From positions 1-46,527 of the forward strand of contig JAUXAL010000024.1 in NCBI GenBank assembly GCA_030619925.1: DNA of 46,527 nt. The letters are read 5' to 3'. The position numbers and the translations under genes are program-made. This document shows, one piece after another, positions 1 to 8,376 of this stretch (positions within the stretch are counted from its first letter, which is position 1; each line of letters begins with the position of its first letter). The stretch is from Phycisphaerae bacterium. Lineage in GTDB: Bacteria; Planctomycetota; Phycisphaerae; Sedimentisphaerales; Anaerobacaceae. Below the pieces are notes generated by a model. The model saw only the letters and a list, made by a program, of their open reading frames with translations. It was not told where the DNA came from and made no database searches.

Positions 1-1
1 G

Positions 2-976
2 CACGTTGTTTATCGCTGGGGCCACCGTTGGATAGTGTTGGCTATCTCGGTAAAGCTGCCCTTTACTTCGCGGCGTTGGGCTCTGCCGGTGCTGGCCGCC
101 TTGTATCGCCCCGAGGAACTGAACCTTGCTGAAGGTCGCCGACACAAAACCCCTCCCCACTTGGCCCGCCAATTGATGGCGGTGTTGATCCACTGGTTTC
201 CCAAGCGAAAATTCGTGTTTTTGGGCGATGGGGGTTACGCCTCGCATGAGTTGGCGAAGTTCTGTTATCGCCATCGACGTCATGCCACGCTGGTCAGCCG
301 CTTTCATGGCGACGCCAATCTCTACGCTCCAGCGCCGAAACGAAAACCACGAATGGGTCGGCCACGAATCAAGAGACGTAAACTGCCAACGCCCCAAGAA
401 GTGGTGGTACATCGTCAACTCACCGAAGCTACGGTCAGTTGGTATGGTGGCTCTGACCGTCGTGTCCAACTTACCAGCGGCACCGGCCATTGGTACAAAG
501 GGGGTAAGGGCTTGGTGCCGATTCGTTGGGTCTTCGTCCACGATATTCAAGGCACGCATCGGGACGAATACTTTTACACCACCGATACGAGCCTCAGTGG
601 TGGGCAAATTGCCAGTTGGTTTACGTCCCGCTGGCCTATCGAAACCACATTTCAAGAGGTGCGTGCCCACTTGGGTTTTGAAACGCCGCGACAGTATGTC
701 GCCAAGTCGGTATTGCGTACCGCCCCGTGTCTGCTGGGCCTGTTCAGTGTGGTCTGCCTGATTTTTGCTGAGCATACGCGGTGTCATCGTATCCAAGTAC
801 GACGGACAGAATGGTATGTCAAAGCCGAGCCTACCTTCTCTGATGCCATCGCAACCGTACGACGACTGTTTTGGCAAAAAACTATTTTTGAAAAGGCTTC
901 GTATCATAAGGGTTTCAAAAAACTATCGCCCAAATTAAGGAACTTGCTGCTGGACTACCTGAGTCAGGCAGCGTGA
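2..976 (+). CDS. DDE transposase, 3' part (IS701/DDE_5-like)
   Basis: This is the C-terminal part of an insertion-sequence transposase that would cut and join DNA ends. The frame is open to the window edge (codons from base 2, reading HVVYRWGHRWIV before the first possible internal start at 35), so the true start lies upstream. A block around GDGGYASHELAKF carries the likely second catalytic Asp, and WPIETTFQEVRAHLGFE carries the likely catalytic Glu with the HLG-ET context usual for these enzymes. The TGTGHWYKGG and GTHRDEYFYTTD blocks are familiar from planctomycete DDE transposases. The gene ends cleanly in TGA. The 190 bases that follow hold no gene and probably include the right end of the element, but no terminal inverted repeat can be matched because the left end is missing. 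The family assignment is from memory of motifs. Confidence 0.85.
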   Translation, partial: HVVYRWGHRWIVLAISVKLPFTSRRWALPVLAALYRPEELNLAEGRRHKTPPHLARQLMAVLIHWFPKRKFVFLGDGGYASHELAKFCYRHRRHATLVSRFHGDANLYAPAPKRKPRMGRPRIKRRKLPTPQEVVVHRQLTEATVSWYGGSDRRVQLTSGTGHWYKGGKGLVPIRWVFVHDIQGTHRDEYFYTTDTSLSGGQIASWFTSRWPIETTFQEVRAHLGFETPRQYVAKSVLRTAPCLLGLFSVVCLIFAEHTRCHRIQVRRTEWYVKAEPTFSDAIATVRRLFWQKTIFEKASYHKGFKKLSPKLRNLLLDYLSQAA

Positions 977-1167
977 TTATATAAAATGGCAAAAGTCGAG
1001 CTGAGAGCTTATCCGAATCTGGCAAGGATTGCCTTGAACCAATGGTAGGTACAGAATGAACACCAAAGTCCAGACACTTCATATACCGGATTTATCAGCA
1101 AGGTCTCAGCAATCTTTGTTTGAGGCCAGAGTATCAGCGGGATTCCCGTTAAAAGAAGTGTCTTTCG

Positions 1168-3330
1168 TTACTGTCCTGCTATCGCATCATCAATAGCTTT
1201 TTTAACCATATCCACGGCTGGTGACTGGGGCATCTTTTCGTAAGCTATGTCTATCGCCTCTTTGGCCTCCTGGAGTTTACCCATCCGGTAATAAACATAG
1301 CCTAAGAGAAACTGCAACTGGCCCGAACCGCTTTTTTCCAGCCATTCCTTGACATCGGCTATCCTGCTCTGGAGCTTATCCATGCCGCCTAACGTAGCCA
1401 CAAAGTCGATTTCGGACCGTGCATATTCAGGGTCAACCTCGATCGCTCTGGAAATAAACAGAGCACTGCTCATATATTCGCCGGCGGCGAATAACGCATG
1501 GCCCCTACCGGCAAGACTCAGCCCCAGGCCGAAGGCCTGAACCGGGTCCGACCCGGCTTCGCCGGCGTCCACTTTATAAATGGACGCCAGAGCGAAAGAG
1601 TCTGCAGCCCGATAGTACATTCCTTGTCTTAGATAGTCTTCCGCAGCCCAGATGTGCTGATTGAATTTAGTTTCCGAGAAAGATTCAATGCTCTTGTGTG
1701 GACCCATAATGCGTTTAGCCCTGGACTGGATCATGCCGGCCTTCGGCCGGTCGGCTTGCGAAAGTTCATCCAACCCGTCCAACACAAAACTTCTCTCACC
1801 GGAACTCCCCCGGGTTCCCGTTTCGCCAAGCATCTCAATAAAATAAAGTTCGTCCTCGCTTACCTCCATTTCACCATCAACAGCTTCCCGGGGTCCGTAA
1901 AGGGGGCCCTCTTTAAGGGAATCGAGGCCGACAAAGTCGGTTGTTGACCGGACCGGCCGGTGGCCGGCTCGTTTGGTACTTGTGGCTCGGCGTGTCTCAT
2001 CCGGTCCGGCCTGCAGACGCGCATCAACGGACTTCGTTAAATCATTGAGTTGCTGTCTTATGCGCTCAAGAACCTCGGGACCCCCGACGTGTTCTTTCGC
2101 GTTTGGGAACCCTTCACGTTGCCCCTGTTGTTGCAGAGGCCCCAGAGTTCTCAAACGCCATGTATCGCGTTTGCCGGGCTCGGCTATTCCCTCATCTATT
2201 TTAGGTTCGCCTTCCCATTCCGGGGCTTGTTGCAGGGGCTCGGCAAACGTGACCCCCCGAAGGCGCGTATGATCAAGCCCGGTGCTGCCGGGTGCGTTTG
2301 GGAGTCCCCACATAATGGGGCCCTCCTGCAAAGCCGAATCCCTTGCAGCGGTAAACTCGTCCCCGCGAAAGCGGGCAGCACCGAGCGCCGAGCGCCGGGT
2401 GAAAGTTTCCTTCATCTGCTCCTTTGGCACCTGCATCACAAACCCGCCCTCGGCGGACCAAGCTCCCTCGCTCACCCCGCCTGTTGGAAATAGTCTCAAA
2501 GAGTCATCCTTTTCTGCCAGGCTTTGTTCTAATTCGGCCGCTTCATTTCCCATCTGCTTCAGGCCGCGCCCGAGCAGTTCGGGTTCCCAAACGCTTTTTA
2601 TCCCGTTTGCGGTTCCTTCCATCTGGTTCTGGTATTGCTTCCTGATGCCCTCGGTCCGGTCTAACTTTTCGCCTCGTCGGTATAGGCTGAGTTCACGCCG
2701 AGCCAATTGCTCTATTTCCTGCGGACTTAGCGACATTGACCGGCGCTGCCCAAGCGCACTATATTGCGTTTGGGGTCCCCACAATCTTATATCAGAGACA
2801 GAAGTATCCCGGCTGGACAAAGCTTGTGTCTTAGGCAAAGGTTCCAAACCAAACACGTCCGGTGCACGGCTGCTAATCCTTGTGCCTGCCGGCCTGAAAA
2901 CACCGGAGTGACCCGGCCTTGTAGTAGTTACCGTCTCTGTCGGTGAATAATATGGCCGAGCCCTGTATTTGCCGGTATAACGGCCAAAATCCTCTGCGCC
3001 GGCTGAATCCCTCAAAAAAGACTGAAGCGATGTTGAACCAAGAGTTGTCCTGAAACTCGTAGCCGACCGATACGGCATAGTGCCGCGGAAGTGCCTGCCG
3101 CGGCGAACATTGCCGGTAATTACAAGATTACTGCTGGCATCAATCGGGTTAGGACTGGCAATCAAACCGCTTTGGATACTGCTCGGCGGAACAGTGCTCA
3201 AGCCAACTGGATTTCTTATCGCAGGATTTTCGACCCCTGAACCAGTCTGGGGCCAGCCTGCTGCCGAACCAAGTGCAAAAAATAACACTATCGCAATAAT
3301 GAGTGGCCGATTCTTCACAATATTAGACAT
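1168..3330 (-). CDS. secreted TPR-containing protein of unknown function
   Basis: I do not recognise a specific family. The N-terminus is a clear export signal (basic KNR, then the hydrophobic stretch PLIIAIVLFFALGSAAG). About 500 residues of low-complexity, charged and Gly/Pro-rich sequence follow. The last ~160 residues look like tetratricopeptide repeats (AAEDYLRQGMYYRAADSFALA, LFAAGEYMSSALFISRAIEVDPEYA, LQFLLGYVYYRMGKLQEAKEAI), suggesting an envelope scaffold role. The middle region carries several short GP-containing segments (EGPIMWGLPN, EGPLYGPREA, RLWGPQTQY, RIMGPHKSI) whose DNA resembles the GGGCCC/GGGACCC palindromic repeats found elsewhere in the window, so part of its length may come from inserted repeats. 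ATG at 3330 is preferred over GTG at 3342. It lies 43 bases after nadK on the same strand and is probably co-transcribed. Confidence 0.7.
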   Translation of the reverse strand: MSNIVKNRPLIIAIVLFFALGSAAGWPQTGSGVENPAIRNPVGLSTVPPSSIQSGLIASPNPIDASSNLVITGNVRRGRHFRGTMPYRSATSFRTTLGSTSLQSFLRDSAGAEDFGRYTGKYRARPYYSPTETVTTTRPGHSGVFRPAGTRISSRAPDVFGLEPLPKTQALSSRDTSVSDIRLWGPQTQYSALGQRRSMSLSPQEIEQLARRELSLYRRGEKLDRTEGIRKQYQNQMEGTANGIKSVWEPELLGRGLKQMGNEAAELEQSLAEKDDSLRLFPTGGVSEGAWSAEGGFVMQVPKEQMKETFTRRSALGAARFRGDEFTAARDSALQEGPIMWGLPNAPGSTGLDHTRLRGVTFAEPLQQAPEWEGEPKIDEGIAEPGKRDTWRLRTLGPLQQQGQREGFPNAKEHVGGPEVLERIRQQLNDLTKSVDARLQAGPDETRRATSTKRAGHRPVRSTTDFVGLDSLKEGPLYGPREAVDGEMEVSEDELYFIEMLGETGTRGSSGERSFVLDGLDELSQADRPKAGMIQSRAKRIMGPHKSIESFSETKFNQHIWAAEDYLRQGMYYRAADSFALASIYKVDAGEAGSDPVQAFGLGLSLAGRGHALFAAGEYMSSALFISRAIEVDPEYARSEIDFVATLGGMDKLQSRIADVKEWLEKSGSGQLQFLLGYVYYRMGKLQEAKEAIDIAYEKMPQSPAVDMVKKAIDDAIAGQ

Positions 3331-3373
3331 CTTTCTGTCCACAAATATGTTCGTAATTAAACAATCAACTATT

Positions 3374-4363
3374 TCAGACGTTCGGGTCCTGCTTATACTT
3401 CGGCTTTTCAGCCCAGTTAAGTTTGCTCGCCAGAGTATCCCATTGGCTCCGAAGCGGATTATTCACGATCAGAAAATCGCAGCTCTGCTTCTCGACCCTC
3501 ACCACATCATCAATTGACAGCCTCAACGAAACCTGGCCATCAACAGAAACGGTCGTGCCTTTATTGACCCGGATGCCAAAGACCTCTACTCTGCTGTCGG
3601 CGTTGATAACAATCGGCCGAAAGCTCAGCGAATGAGGACACATCGGCGTAATAACCATTGCCTCCATCTTAGGCGATAGTATCGGGCCCCCTGCCGATAG
3701 ATTATAAGCCGTTGATCCTGTCGGCGTGGAGATTATCAACCCATCACTAACACAACCGGCGAGCGGTTGACCATCCACCGATATCTTAAGCTCAATCATT
3801 TTAAAGGGCGGCCCCGCCGTGATAAAAATGTCATTGAGAGCTGCTGAGCAAAATTTTTCGGTTCGGTCCCCTTCCCGGCCATCGCTGAAAACTCTACAGC
3901 CCAGCATCATCCGCCTCTCTATCGCAGCCTTTCCCGACGTTAAGCAAGAAAAATAATCTTTAAGTTCGCCAACGCTGAATTCCGCCAGGAAACCAAGCTT
4001 GCCGACGTTAACGCCTATCACCGGCACACTTACTTTACTCAGACTCCTCGCCGTCGCAATGATGCTCCCATCGCCGCCGAAAACAACCGCAAAATCGCAT
4101 TTTTTTGGAATCTCGGCTTTTCTAGGTGTCCGGACAACCGTTTGGGCGTTCGGATCATCCACGACCACCGACTCGGACGAATTGCCGCTGGCGTTCCTTA
4201 AATCCTCAATGCTGTAATTTGCTACTATATCGGCCTTATCTTTCGCAAAACCGACAAATTCCTCAATTGCCTCGCCGACTCCCTCTTTTTTCGGATCACC
4301 GAAAATAACCAATTTGGGCGGAGATTTCGTATCTCGCATCTCGTATCCCTCACCGCGATTCAC
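3374..4363 (-). CDS. nadK: NAD kinase
   Basis: It phosphorylates NAD to NADP in the cytoplasm. The GGDG motif of the NAD kinase/diacylglycerol kinase fold is at residues 96-99 (VVFGGDGSII), the conserved ND pair at about 177-178 (AALNDIF), and the STPTGSTAY/AGGP nucleotide-binding segment at about 212-226. The C-terminal half shows the SFRPIVI and VSVDGQ segments typical of the family. GTG at 4363 overlaps the dxs stop codon, which suggests translational coupling. A better-spaced start is ATG at 4339, behind GTGAGGGA. That ATG lies inside a short repeat (GATACGAGATGCGAGATACG) seen elsewhere in the window, so the extra residues [12 protein letters not shown] are probably repeat-derived. The protein is slightly longer than the usual ~290 residues. 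Identity is firm; the start is uncertain. Confidence 0.93.
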   Translation of the reverse strand: MNRGEGYEMRDTKSPPKLVIFGDPKKEGVGEAIEEFVGFAKDKADIVANYSIEDLRNASGNSSESVVVDDPNAQTVVRTPRKAEIPKKCDFAVVFGGDGSIIATARSLSKVSVPVIGVNVGKLGFLAEFSVGELKDYFSCLTSGKAAIERRMMLGCRVFSDGREGDRTEKFCSAALNDIFITAGPPFKMIELKISVDGQPLAGCVSDGLIISTPTGSTAYNLSAGGPILSPKMEAMVITPMCPHSLSFRPIVINADSRVEVFGIRVNKGTTVSVDGQVSLRLSIDDVVRVEKQSCDFLIVNNPLRSQWDTLASKLNWAEKPKYKQDPNV

Positions 4364-5877
4364 ACTTTCAGCAACTCTTTTGCCGTCTCTACTATTTTAT
4401 CGGCATTTACACCGGCCTCCATAAGCTGAGCATCGCGCGAATTGTGCCCGATAAATCTTCTCGGTGCACCAAGCACCGCTATCGGTTTTGTAATTGCCGT
4501 CCCGAGAGTTGTCGCAGCCAATTCGAGCACAGCCGAGCCGAACCCGCAGGCGATGGTGTGGTCTTCTACCGTGATTATACCCTTGCCCTTGTTGGCCAAC
4601 AGAAAGATCTTCTTATCGACAGGGGCAGCGAACCGCCCATTAATCACATCAACCGCAATCCCCTCCTTAGCCAGCAACGCCGCTGCTGTCAATGCTTCTG
4701 TCAGGACGCTGCCGTAACTGACAATTGCAATAGCTGAATCCTTTGCCTTTTTGACGACCACGCTTTTGCCTAACTTAAACGGCTTGGCACAGGCGGCTCT
4801 GATGAACTTCCGCGGTGGAACAAGGTCCTTCGGATACCTTATGACAACCGGCTTATCTTCACCCAGAGCAAATTCCAGAGCCAGTCTCATTTCAATATCA
4901 TTTGCCGGTGCCGTCAATACCATATTCGGCATCATCCGCAAAAATCCAATATCCATCAAACCGTGATGTGTCGGGCCGTCCGAGCCAACGACCCCAGCCC
5001 TGTCGATGCAAAAAACGACCGGCAGTTTTTGTAACGCCACCTCCTGAACTATCTGGTCAAAGCTCCGCTGTAAAAAGGTCGAATAGATACAGACCACCGG
5101 CTTTAAGCCGCTTCTGCACAGCCCTGCTGCAATATCCACAGCCGCACTCTCGGCAATACCCACATCGTAGAACCTCTCAGCGAACCTTTTGCGAAACTCC
5201 ACCAGCCCCGTGCCATCACACATCGCCGAGGTGATAGCAACAATTCTATTGTCCTTTTTCGCTAACTCTGTCAGATGCTTACCGAATACATTGGTGAAGT
5301 TCTGCCTGCTCGGTGCCAAGGTTGACTCAACAGCACCTCTGTTTGTCTTGAACGGGCCGGTCGAATGAAATTTGCTTGGACGGGAACCGGCTGGCCGAAA
5401 ACCTTTGCCCTTCTTTGTGTAAACGTGCAGAATTGCCGGGTGATTCAACTCGGCCAACGCCCTGAACAACTGTATAAGTGAGCCGATATCATGTCCGTCA
5501 ACCGGACCAAAGTACGGGATATTCAGGCTCTCAAACATCTGACTGGCCGGCAGAACCATTCGAATACTTTTCTTAATTCTTTCAATGGCTTCCTCAACAC
5601 TTTTGCCGATAACGGGCATGTGCTCTAAAATATTGCGGGTGGTCTTGCGCAAATCCTCATAGGTCTGGCTTAGCCGCACTTTGGAGAAGTATTTCGCCAC
5701 TGCCCCCTGAGTAGGGTCTATCGCCATCGAGTTGTCATTGAGCACGATTAGCAACTGCCTCTTGACCAATCCGAGATTATTGAGCGCCTCGAAAGAAATG
5801 CCGTTAACGATACTGGCATCGCCAACTACTGCGACGATTTTATTCGTATTGCGTATTGCGCATTGCGTTTCTGTTTT
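4360..5877 (-). CDS. dxs: 1-deoxy-D-xylulose-5-phosphate synthase, C-terminal part (frameshifted)
   Basis: This is the larger part of DXS, the thiamin-diphosphate enzyme that condenses pyruvate and glyceraldehyde 3-phosphate in the first step of the MEP isoprenoid pathway. The first ATG is at 5769, but homologous sequence is open back to 5877 and includes the thiamin-binding block [13 protein letters not shown] followed by VLNDNSMAI. The Glu of the IAEQH motif is kept ([10 protein letters not shown]) although QH is replaced by SA. The Asp and His of the DGQTH motif are kept (SDGPTHHG). The transketolase pyrimidine and C-terminal domains are complete to the stop, which overlaps nadK. It is one frame off the N-terminal part (5826-6323), so full-length DXS needs a -1 shift or a sequence correction near 5870-5880. 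Either a pseudogene, recoding, or a one-base assembly error is possible. Confidence 0.88.
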   Translation of the reverse strand, partial: KTETQCAIRNTNKIVAVVGDASIVNGISFEALNNLGLVKRQLLIVLNDNSMAIDPTQGAVAKYFSKVRLSQTYEDLRKTTRNILEHMPVIGKSVEEAIERIKKSIRMVLPASQMFESLNIPYFGPVDGHDIGSLIQLFRALAELNHPAILHVYTKKGKGFRPAGSRPSKFHSTGPFKTNRGAVESTLAPSRQNFTNVFGKHLTELAKKDNRIVAITSAMCDGTGLVEFRKRFAERFYDVGIAESAAVDIAAGLCRSGLKPVVCIYSTFLQRSFDQIVQEVALQKLPVVFCIDRAGVVGSDGPTHHGLMDIGFLRMMPNMVLTAPANDIEMRLALEFALGEDKPVVIRYPKDLVPPRKFIRAACAKPFKLGKSVVVKKAKDSAIAIVSYGSVLTEALTAAALLAKEGIAVDVINGRFAAPVDKKIFLLANKGKGIITVEDHTIACGFGSAVLELAATTLGTAITKPIAVLGAPRRFIGHNSRDAQLMEAGVNADKIVETAKELLKV

Positions 5878-6323
5878 TTATTATTTAATTGTTCATTTTT
5901 TATTTTTAATTCTTCACCTATCGCCATCCCAATTGCCGTCGCTATCGAGGTCCCGGCATGTCCGACGACGAACTGGTCATACACACTTTCAGCCGGATTT
6001 GGAAAGCCACTTATCCCATCAGCCCGGCGAAGATGCTCGAATTTGTCTTTTCTTCCGGTAATAATCTTATGCGTATAGCATTGATGGCCAACGTCCCAGA
6101 GCAGCTTGTCGGCTTTGAAATCGAAGACATAGTGCAGTGCCAGTGTCAGCTCCACTACACCGAGGTTACTTGCCAGATGTCCGCCGGTTTTACTGACCGA
6201 GTCGAGAATAAACTGGCGTATTTCGTCGGCCAGTGTCTTTAGCTCCGGCACTGACAGTTTCTTCACGTCCGCTGGACTTTCAACCCCGTTTAGAAACTTC
6301 CTCTTTTCGTTCGATTTTTGCAT
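5826..6323 (-). CDS. dxs: 1-deoxy-D-xylulose-5-phosphate synthase, N-terminal part (frameshifted)
   Basis: This is the N-terminal portion of DXS. It has the typical order [17 protein letters not shown], then the [14 protein letters not shown] block with the conserved His, [16 protein letters not shown], and [19 protein letters not shown]. After GEEL the frame enters a Lys/Asn/Gln-rich low-complexity stretch ([19 protein letters not shown]) and stops at 5826. The expected continuation ([10 protein letters not shown]) is read from the neighbouring frame. ATG at 6323 is the plausible start; the TTG at 6335 lacks a ribosome-binding site, while AAGGG precedes the ATG at somewhat long spacing. The start region and residues KFLNGV lie inside an inverted-repeat element (6284-6362). 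Together the two parts make a DXS of normal size plus about 24 inserted residues. Confidence 0.85.
   Translation of the reverse strand: MQKSNEKRKFLNGVESPADVKKLSVPELKTLADEIRQFILDSVSKTGGHLASNLGVVELTLALHYVFDFKADKLLWDVGHQCYTHKIITGRKDKFEHLRRADGISGFPNPAESVYDQFVVGHAGTSIATAIGMAIGEELKIKNEQLNNKKQKRNAQYAIRIKSSQ
5843..5917 (-). repeat. low-complexity repeat inserted in dxs
   Basis: On the coding (minus) strand an A-rich stretch (TTAAAAATAAAAAATGAAC) runs into a GCAATGCGCAATACGCAATACG tandem motif (quoted here in parts: GCAATGCG, CAATACG twice). The stretch matches the AT-rich and short tandem repeats seen between genes in this window (9.3, 14.8 and 41.9 kb). DXS homologues have no such segment between GEELK and KIVAVVGD. 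It contains a run of six A at the point where the reading frame changes. I infer an insertion; the exact borders are approximate. Confidence 0.7.
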
Positions 6324-6362
6324 AATATTATTCAACCCTTTTCAATCAAGTTTCTAACGGGG
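6284..6362. repeat. inverted-repeat element spanning the dxs start
   Basis: The arms CCCCGTTTAGAAACTT (6284-6299) and AAGTTTCTAACGGGG (6348-6362) match over 15 bases with one extra T. The 48 bases between them contain the dxs start codon and the AAGGG upstream of it. The same arm sequence (CCCCGTTAGAAAT / ATTTCTAACGGGG) bounds a 59-bp insertion in the thymidylate-synthase-like gene at 13647-13705, which makes this a dispersed element. No terminal target duplication is evident by eye. Confidence 0.75.
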
Positions 6363-6759
6363 CCGGTTTGCTCTAATAATTTACCCATCAAGCACTCTTT
6401 CAATTATCTTTATACCAATATTTTCAATCAAATGTGCAGGTAGTTGTAATGAAATCTCAGTATTTTAAAAAAAATTTAAGCCCTTTTACTATAGCAGGTT
6501 AACTCAAAGAGCACCAATGAAAAAATAGTCTTTTTCGCATCAAACGTGCAGGTTGATCTAATTATGGAGGGAGTCGATGCTGGATGCTCGATACTCGATG
6601 CTGGAGCAAAGCGGAAGTCCGCCTATGGCGGGCTCGATATTTTTGAGATTGCTTCCCGCCTGTGGCGAATCTGACGCAGAACAAACGAGGTTTGTTGCCC
6701 GATGCTCGCTGAGGTTGCCAACTGTCGAGCCGACGGATTGGCATAGAAAGTCCAAGTTG
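6363..6759. other. gene-poor stretch with short repeats
   Basis: I see no convincing gene in these 397 bases. The left part is AT-rich. The right part holds dispersed repeats: GATGCTGGATGCTCGATACT-type tandem sequence (6576-6605), GCGGAAGTCCGCC (6611-6623) overlapping the palindrome CCGCCTATGGCGG (6619-6631), and a related CCGCCTGTGGCG near 6655. An open frame continues from 6577 into the zinc-ribbon gene, but its first 61 codons read through these repeats and look non-native. Confidence 0.6.
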
Positions 6760-7023
6760 ATGGCAAGAAAGTTATTGGTCGGCTGGTTTATGGAGTGTCT
6801 GGCGTGTAAGGCAACCTTTATTCGTTCTACGCCGGCGAATTGGGCAATTGGACAAAAAGGCAGGATTTTCGCGAACGACACGCGGCAACAGACTCCCGGC
6901 CAAGACACCGGAGTTGTCAGGCAATATTTTTTTACAAGTAAACGAAAATTTGTGGGATTTGTCAGATGCCCTGATTGCTTATCTGCGAATGTTCGATTGA
7001 TGGAGATTGGTGATGGAAAATAA
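6760..7023 (+). CDS. small zinc-ribbon-like protein
   Basis: This is a short protein (87 residues from ATG 6760, or 77 from ATG 6790) with two CxxC pairs: MECLACKATFIRS near the start and FVRCPDCLSANVRLME near the end, a plausible zinc ribbon. I do not recognise a named family. It overlaps the start of the HNH-AP2 gene by 11 bases (its TAA is at 7021-7023), a typical coupled arrangement, which suggests the two act or move together. The frame extends upstream to 6577 through repeat sequence, so the start is uncertain. No strong ribosome-binding site is visible. It could be a nucleic-acid-binding partner of the endonuclease or a decayed mobile-element gene. Confidence 0.5.
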   Translation: MARKLLVGWFMECLACKATFIRSTPANWAIGQKGRIFANDTRQQTPGQDTGVVRQYFFTSKRKFVGFVRCPDCLSANVRLMEIGDGK

Positions 7024-7603
7024 GCGATTCATCTTTCTTAGTACTAAGGAAAGCGGACGCAACAGCTCTTTTGCGGAGAACGGAGAGGATTTCAGGCTCA
7101 TACCTTTAACGCAAGGCCAATTCGCTATTGTAGATGCCGAGGATTACGATCGGCTGGCGCAACACAAATGGTGTGCCGTGAAGGGCAGAGATACTTTTTA
7201 CGCCCAGCGATTTAAAGATGGAAAAATAGTAGGCATGCATCGGGAGATTATGCGGGCGCCGAAAGGCATGATGTGCGACCATAGAAATCACAACGGGCTT
7301 GATAATCGCAAAAGCAATCTTCGTCTTTGTACGAGTGCACAGAATCAGTACAACAAGAGGCCCAAAAAAGGCTGCACATCGAGATACAAGGGTGTGGTTT
7401 TAAGAAGTGATTGTAAAAGATGGCGTGCGAAAATTGGTTTTAACAGGAAGCGGATGCATCTGGGTGATTTTGCCAATGAGACACAGGCAGCGATGGCTTA
7501 TGATGATAAAGCAATTGAGCTTTTCGGCGAATTTGCCTGGCTCAACTTCCCGGAAAGAATAGACCTGCGAAACTGGATACGAAAGATTGTGTGGGCAGCG
7601 TAA
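7013..7603 (+). CDS. HNH endonuclease with AP2 DNA-binding domain
   Basis: This is a homing-endonuclease-like nuclease of 196 residues. After an N-terminal NUMOD/HNH-associated region (IPLTQGQFAIVDAEDYDRLAQHKW) comes the HNH core (HREIMRAPKGMMCDHRNHNG, then LDNRKSNLRLCT) with the expected His, Asn and His. A C-terminal AP2/ERF domain follows (SRYKGVVLRSDCKRWRAKI, then HLGDFANETQAAMAYDDKAI and LNFPE). ATG at 7013 is chosen because GGAG lies 7 bases upstream; the TTG at 7007 is less likely. HNH-AP2 proteins are common in phages, introns and free-standing mobile loci. Here the gene lies on the strand opposite to dxs and ispA, between them, which suggests an insertion. No intron or intein is visible beside it. 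Confidence 0.88.
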   Translation: MENKRFIFLSTKESGRNSSFAENGEDFRLIPLTQGQFAIVDAEDYDRLAQHKWCAVKGRDTFYAQRFKDGKIVGMHREIMRAPKGMMCDHRNHNGLDNRKSNLRLCTSAQNQYNKRPKKGCTSRYKGVVLRSDCKRWRAKIGFNRKRMHLGDFANETQAAMAYDDKAIELFGEFAWLNFPERIDLRNWIRKIVWAA

Positions 7604-7683
7604 CAACAGACTCAGTGCCGGAGCGTTTCTGCCCAGTATCAACATATCAAAGGCAATTAGCAAGAACGTGTAAATAAAAAAAA

Positions 7684-7708
7684 GGCCGTAAGCATAATGC
7701 TTATGGCC
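7684..7708 (-). terminator. Rho-independent terminator of the small membrane gene
   Basis: GGCCGTAAGCA and TGCTTATGGCC form an 11-bp stem with one G-U pair and a TAA loop. On the minus strand it is followed by a run of about eight T (plus-strand A-run 7675-7683). It lies 14 bases beyond the stop of the minus-strand gene at 7722-7931. There is no T-run on the plus strand, so it is not the HNH gene's terminator. Confidence 0.75.
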
Positions 7709-7721
7709 CGTTGGTTCGTAA

Positions 7722-7931
7722 TTAGGAATACATCATAGTACAAAAGACTTTGAACCCAAAAGCCGCCATAGGCGGTGGTCGGATCTGAATGGGCCAATGG
7801 TATTTCTTCGAAAAATTGCCCTGCTGTATCGGCTGATGCTCAAATCCGCTTATCTGCCCCCCTGCAAACCAACAAATCAATACAGCAAGAATTAACCACG
7901 TTACTATAAACGGAATCATTCCTATTGTCAT
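7722..7931 (-). CDS. small membrane protein of unknown function
   Basis: This is a 69-residue protein with a single N-terminal hydrophobic segment (MIPFIVTWLILAVLICWFAGG) and a polar tail. I do not recognise a family. ATG 7931 has GGGGAT about 7 bases upstream, and the gene is followed at once by a good terminator (7684-7708). These two signals are the main reason to believe it. The tail segment RPPPMAAFG is encoded by a CCGCCATAGGCGG palindrome (7763-7775) that recurs elsewhere in the window, so the C-terminus may be repeat-derived. TTG at 7952 is an alternative start. Confidence 0.45.
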   Translation of the reverse strand: MTIGMIPFIVTWLILAVLICWFAGGQISGFEHQPIQQGNFSKKYHWPIQIRPPPMAAFGFKVFCTMMYS

Positions 7932-8376
7932 AACGTATCCCCAAAAGACCAACTAATTGTATCGGCTTAAGTTCAATTTTTTCCTTAATCAAATCACCAT
8001 CGTAATTTGCCCACCGCTCGCACCTGCGGTAACGCGAGTGCAGGCGAAGACGGGTATGCTCAACCCGGCCGGTGGCCAGCACGGAACTCAAAAAAAAAAC
8101 GTCGACATCCCCACTAAAGGGCCGATGCCAGTATCTAAAATGCAGTATTTTTCTATGGGATTATTTGCCGCCGGTTCCCGCCCGTCTTGGCTCGGCCAAG
8201 CCGAGACAGGCGAAGCGGGGGGCCGTCCTTTTTCTACACAATCTGCAAATCAAGGTTTTCAATACTGATATGTGGCTTTTTTGAATAAATGCTCTGGGTG
8301 CATTGGTTGAACCATATCCACCAACCAATTAGAAAATGCAAGGGAAGTGAGGCGTGTATTTCCGCCTTTTCGTCAA
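7932..8376. other. non-coding stretch with two palindromic repeats
   Basis: I see no supported gene in these 445 bases. A palindrome-like unit with CTCGCACCTGC and GCGAGTGCAGG lies near 8009-8045. A GC-rich element at 8173-8224 begins GGTTCCCGCCCGTCT, contains the nested hairpin TTGGCTCGGCCAAGCC and ends GCGGGGGGCC; it closely resembles the copy at 32683-32727. ATTGGTTG (8302-8309) and CAACCAAT (8322-8329) form a perfect 8-bp hairpin downstream of ispA but without a T-run, so it is not a classical terminator. Confidence 0.6.

Noticed and set aside
5860-5890. Classical X XXY YYZ slippery heptamer in dxs
   Set aside because: A AAA AAC is present but in the wrong phase for the upstream frame; only a single-codon slip on the A-run would work.
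7957-8268. Plus-strand frame of 103 codons
   Set aside because: It reads through two palindromic repeats, has no ribosome-binding site and resembles no protein.
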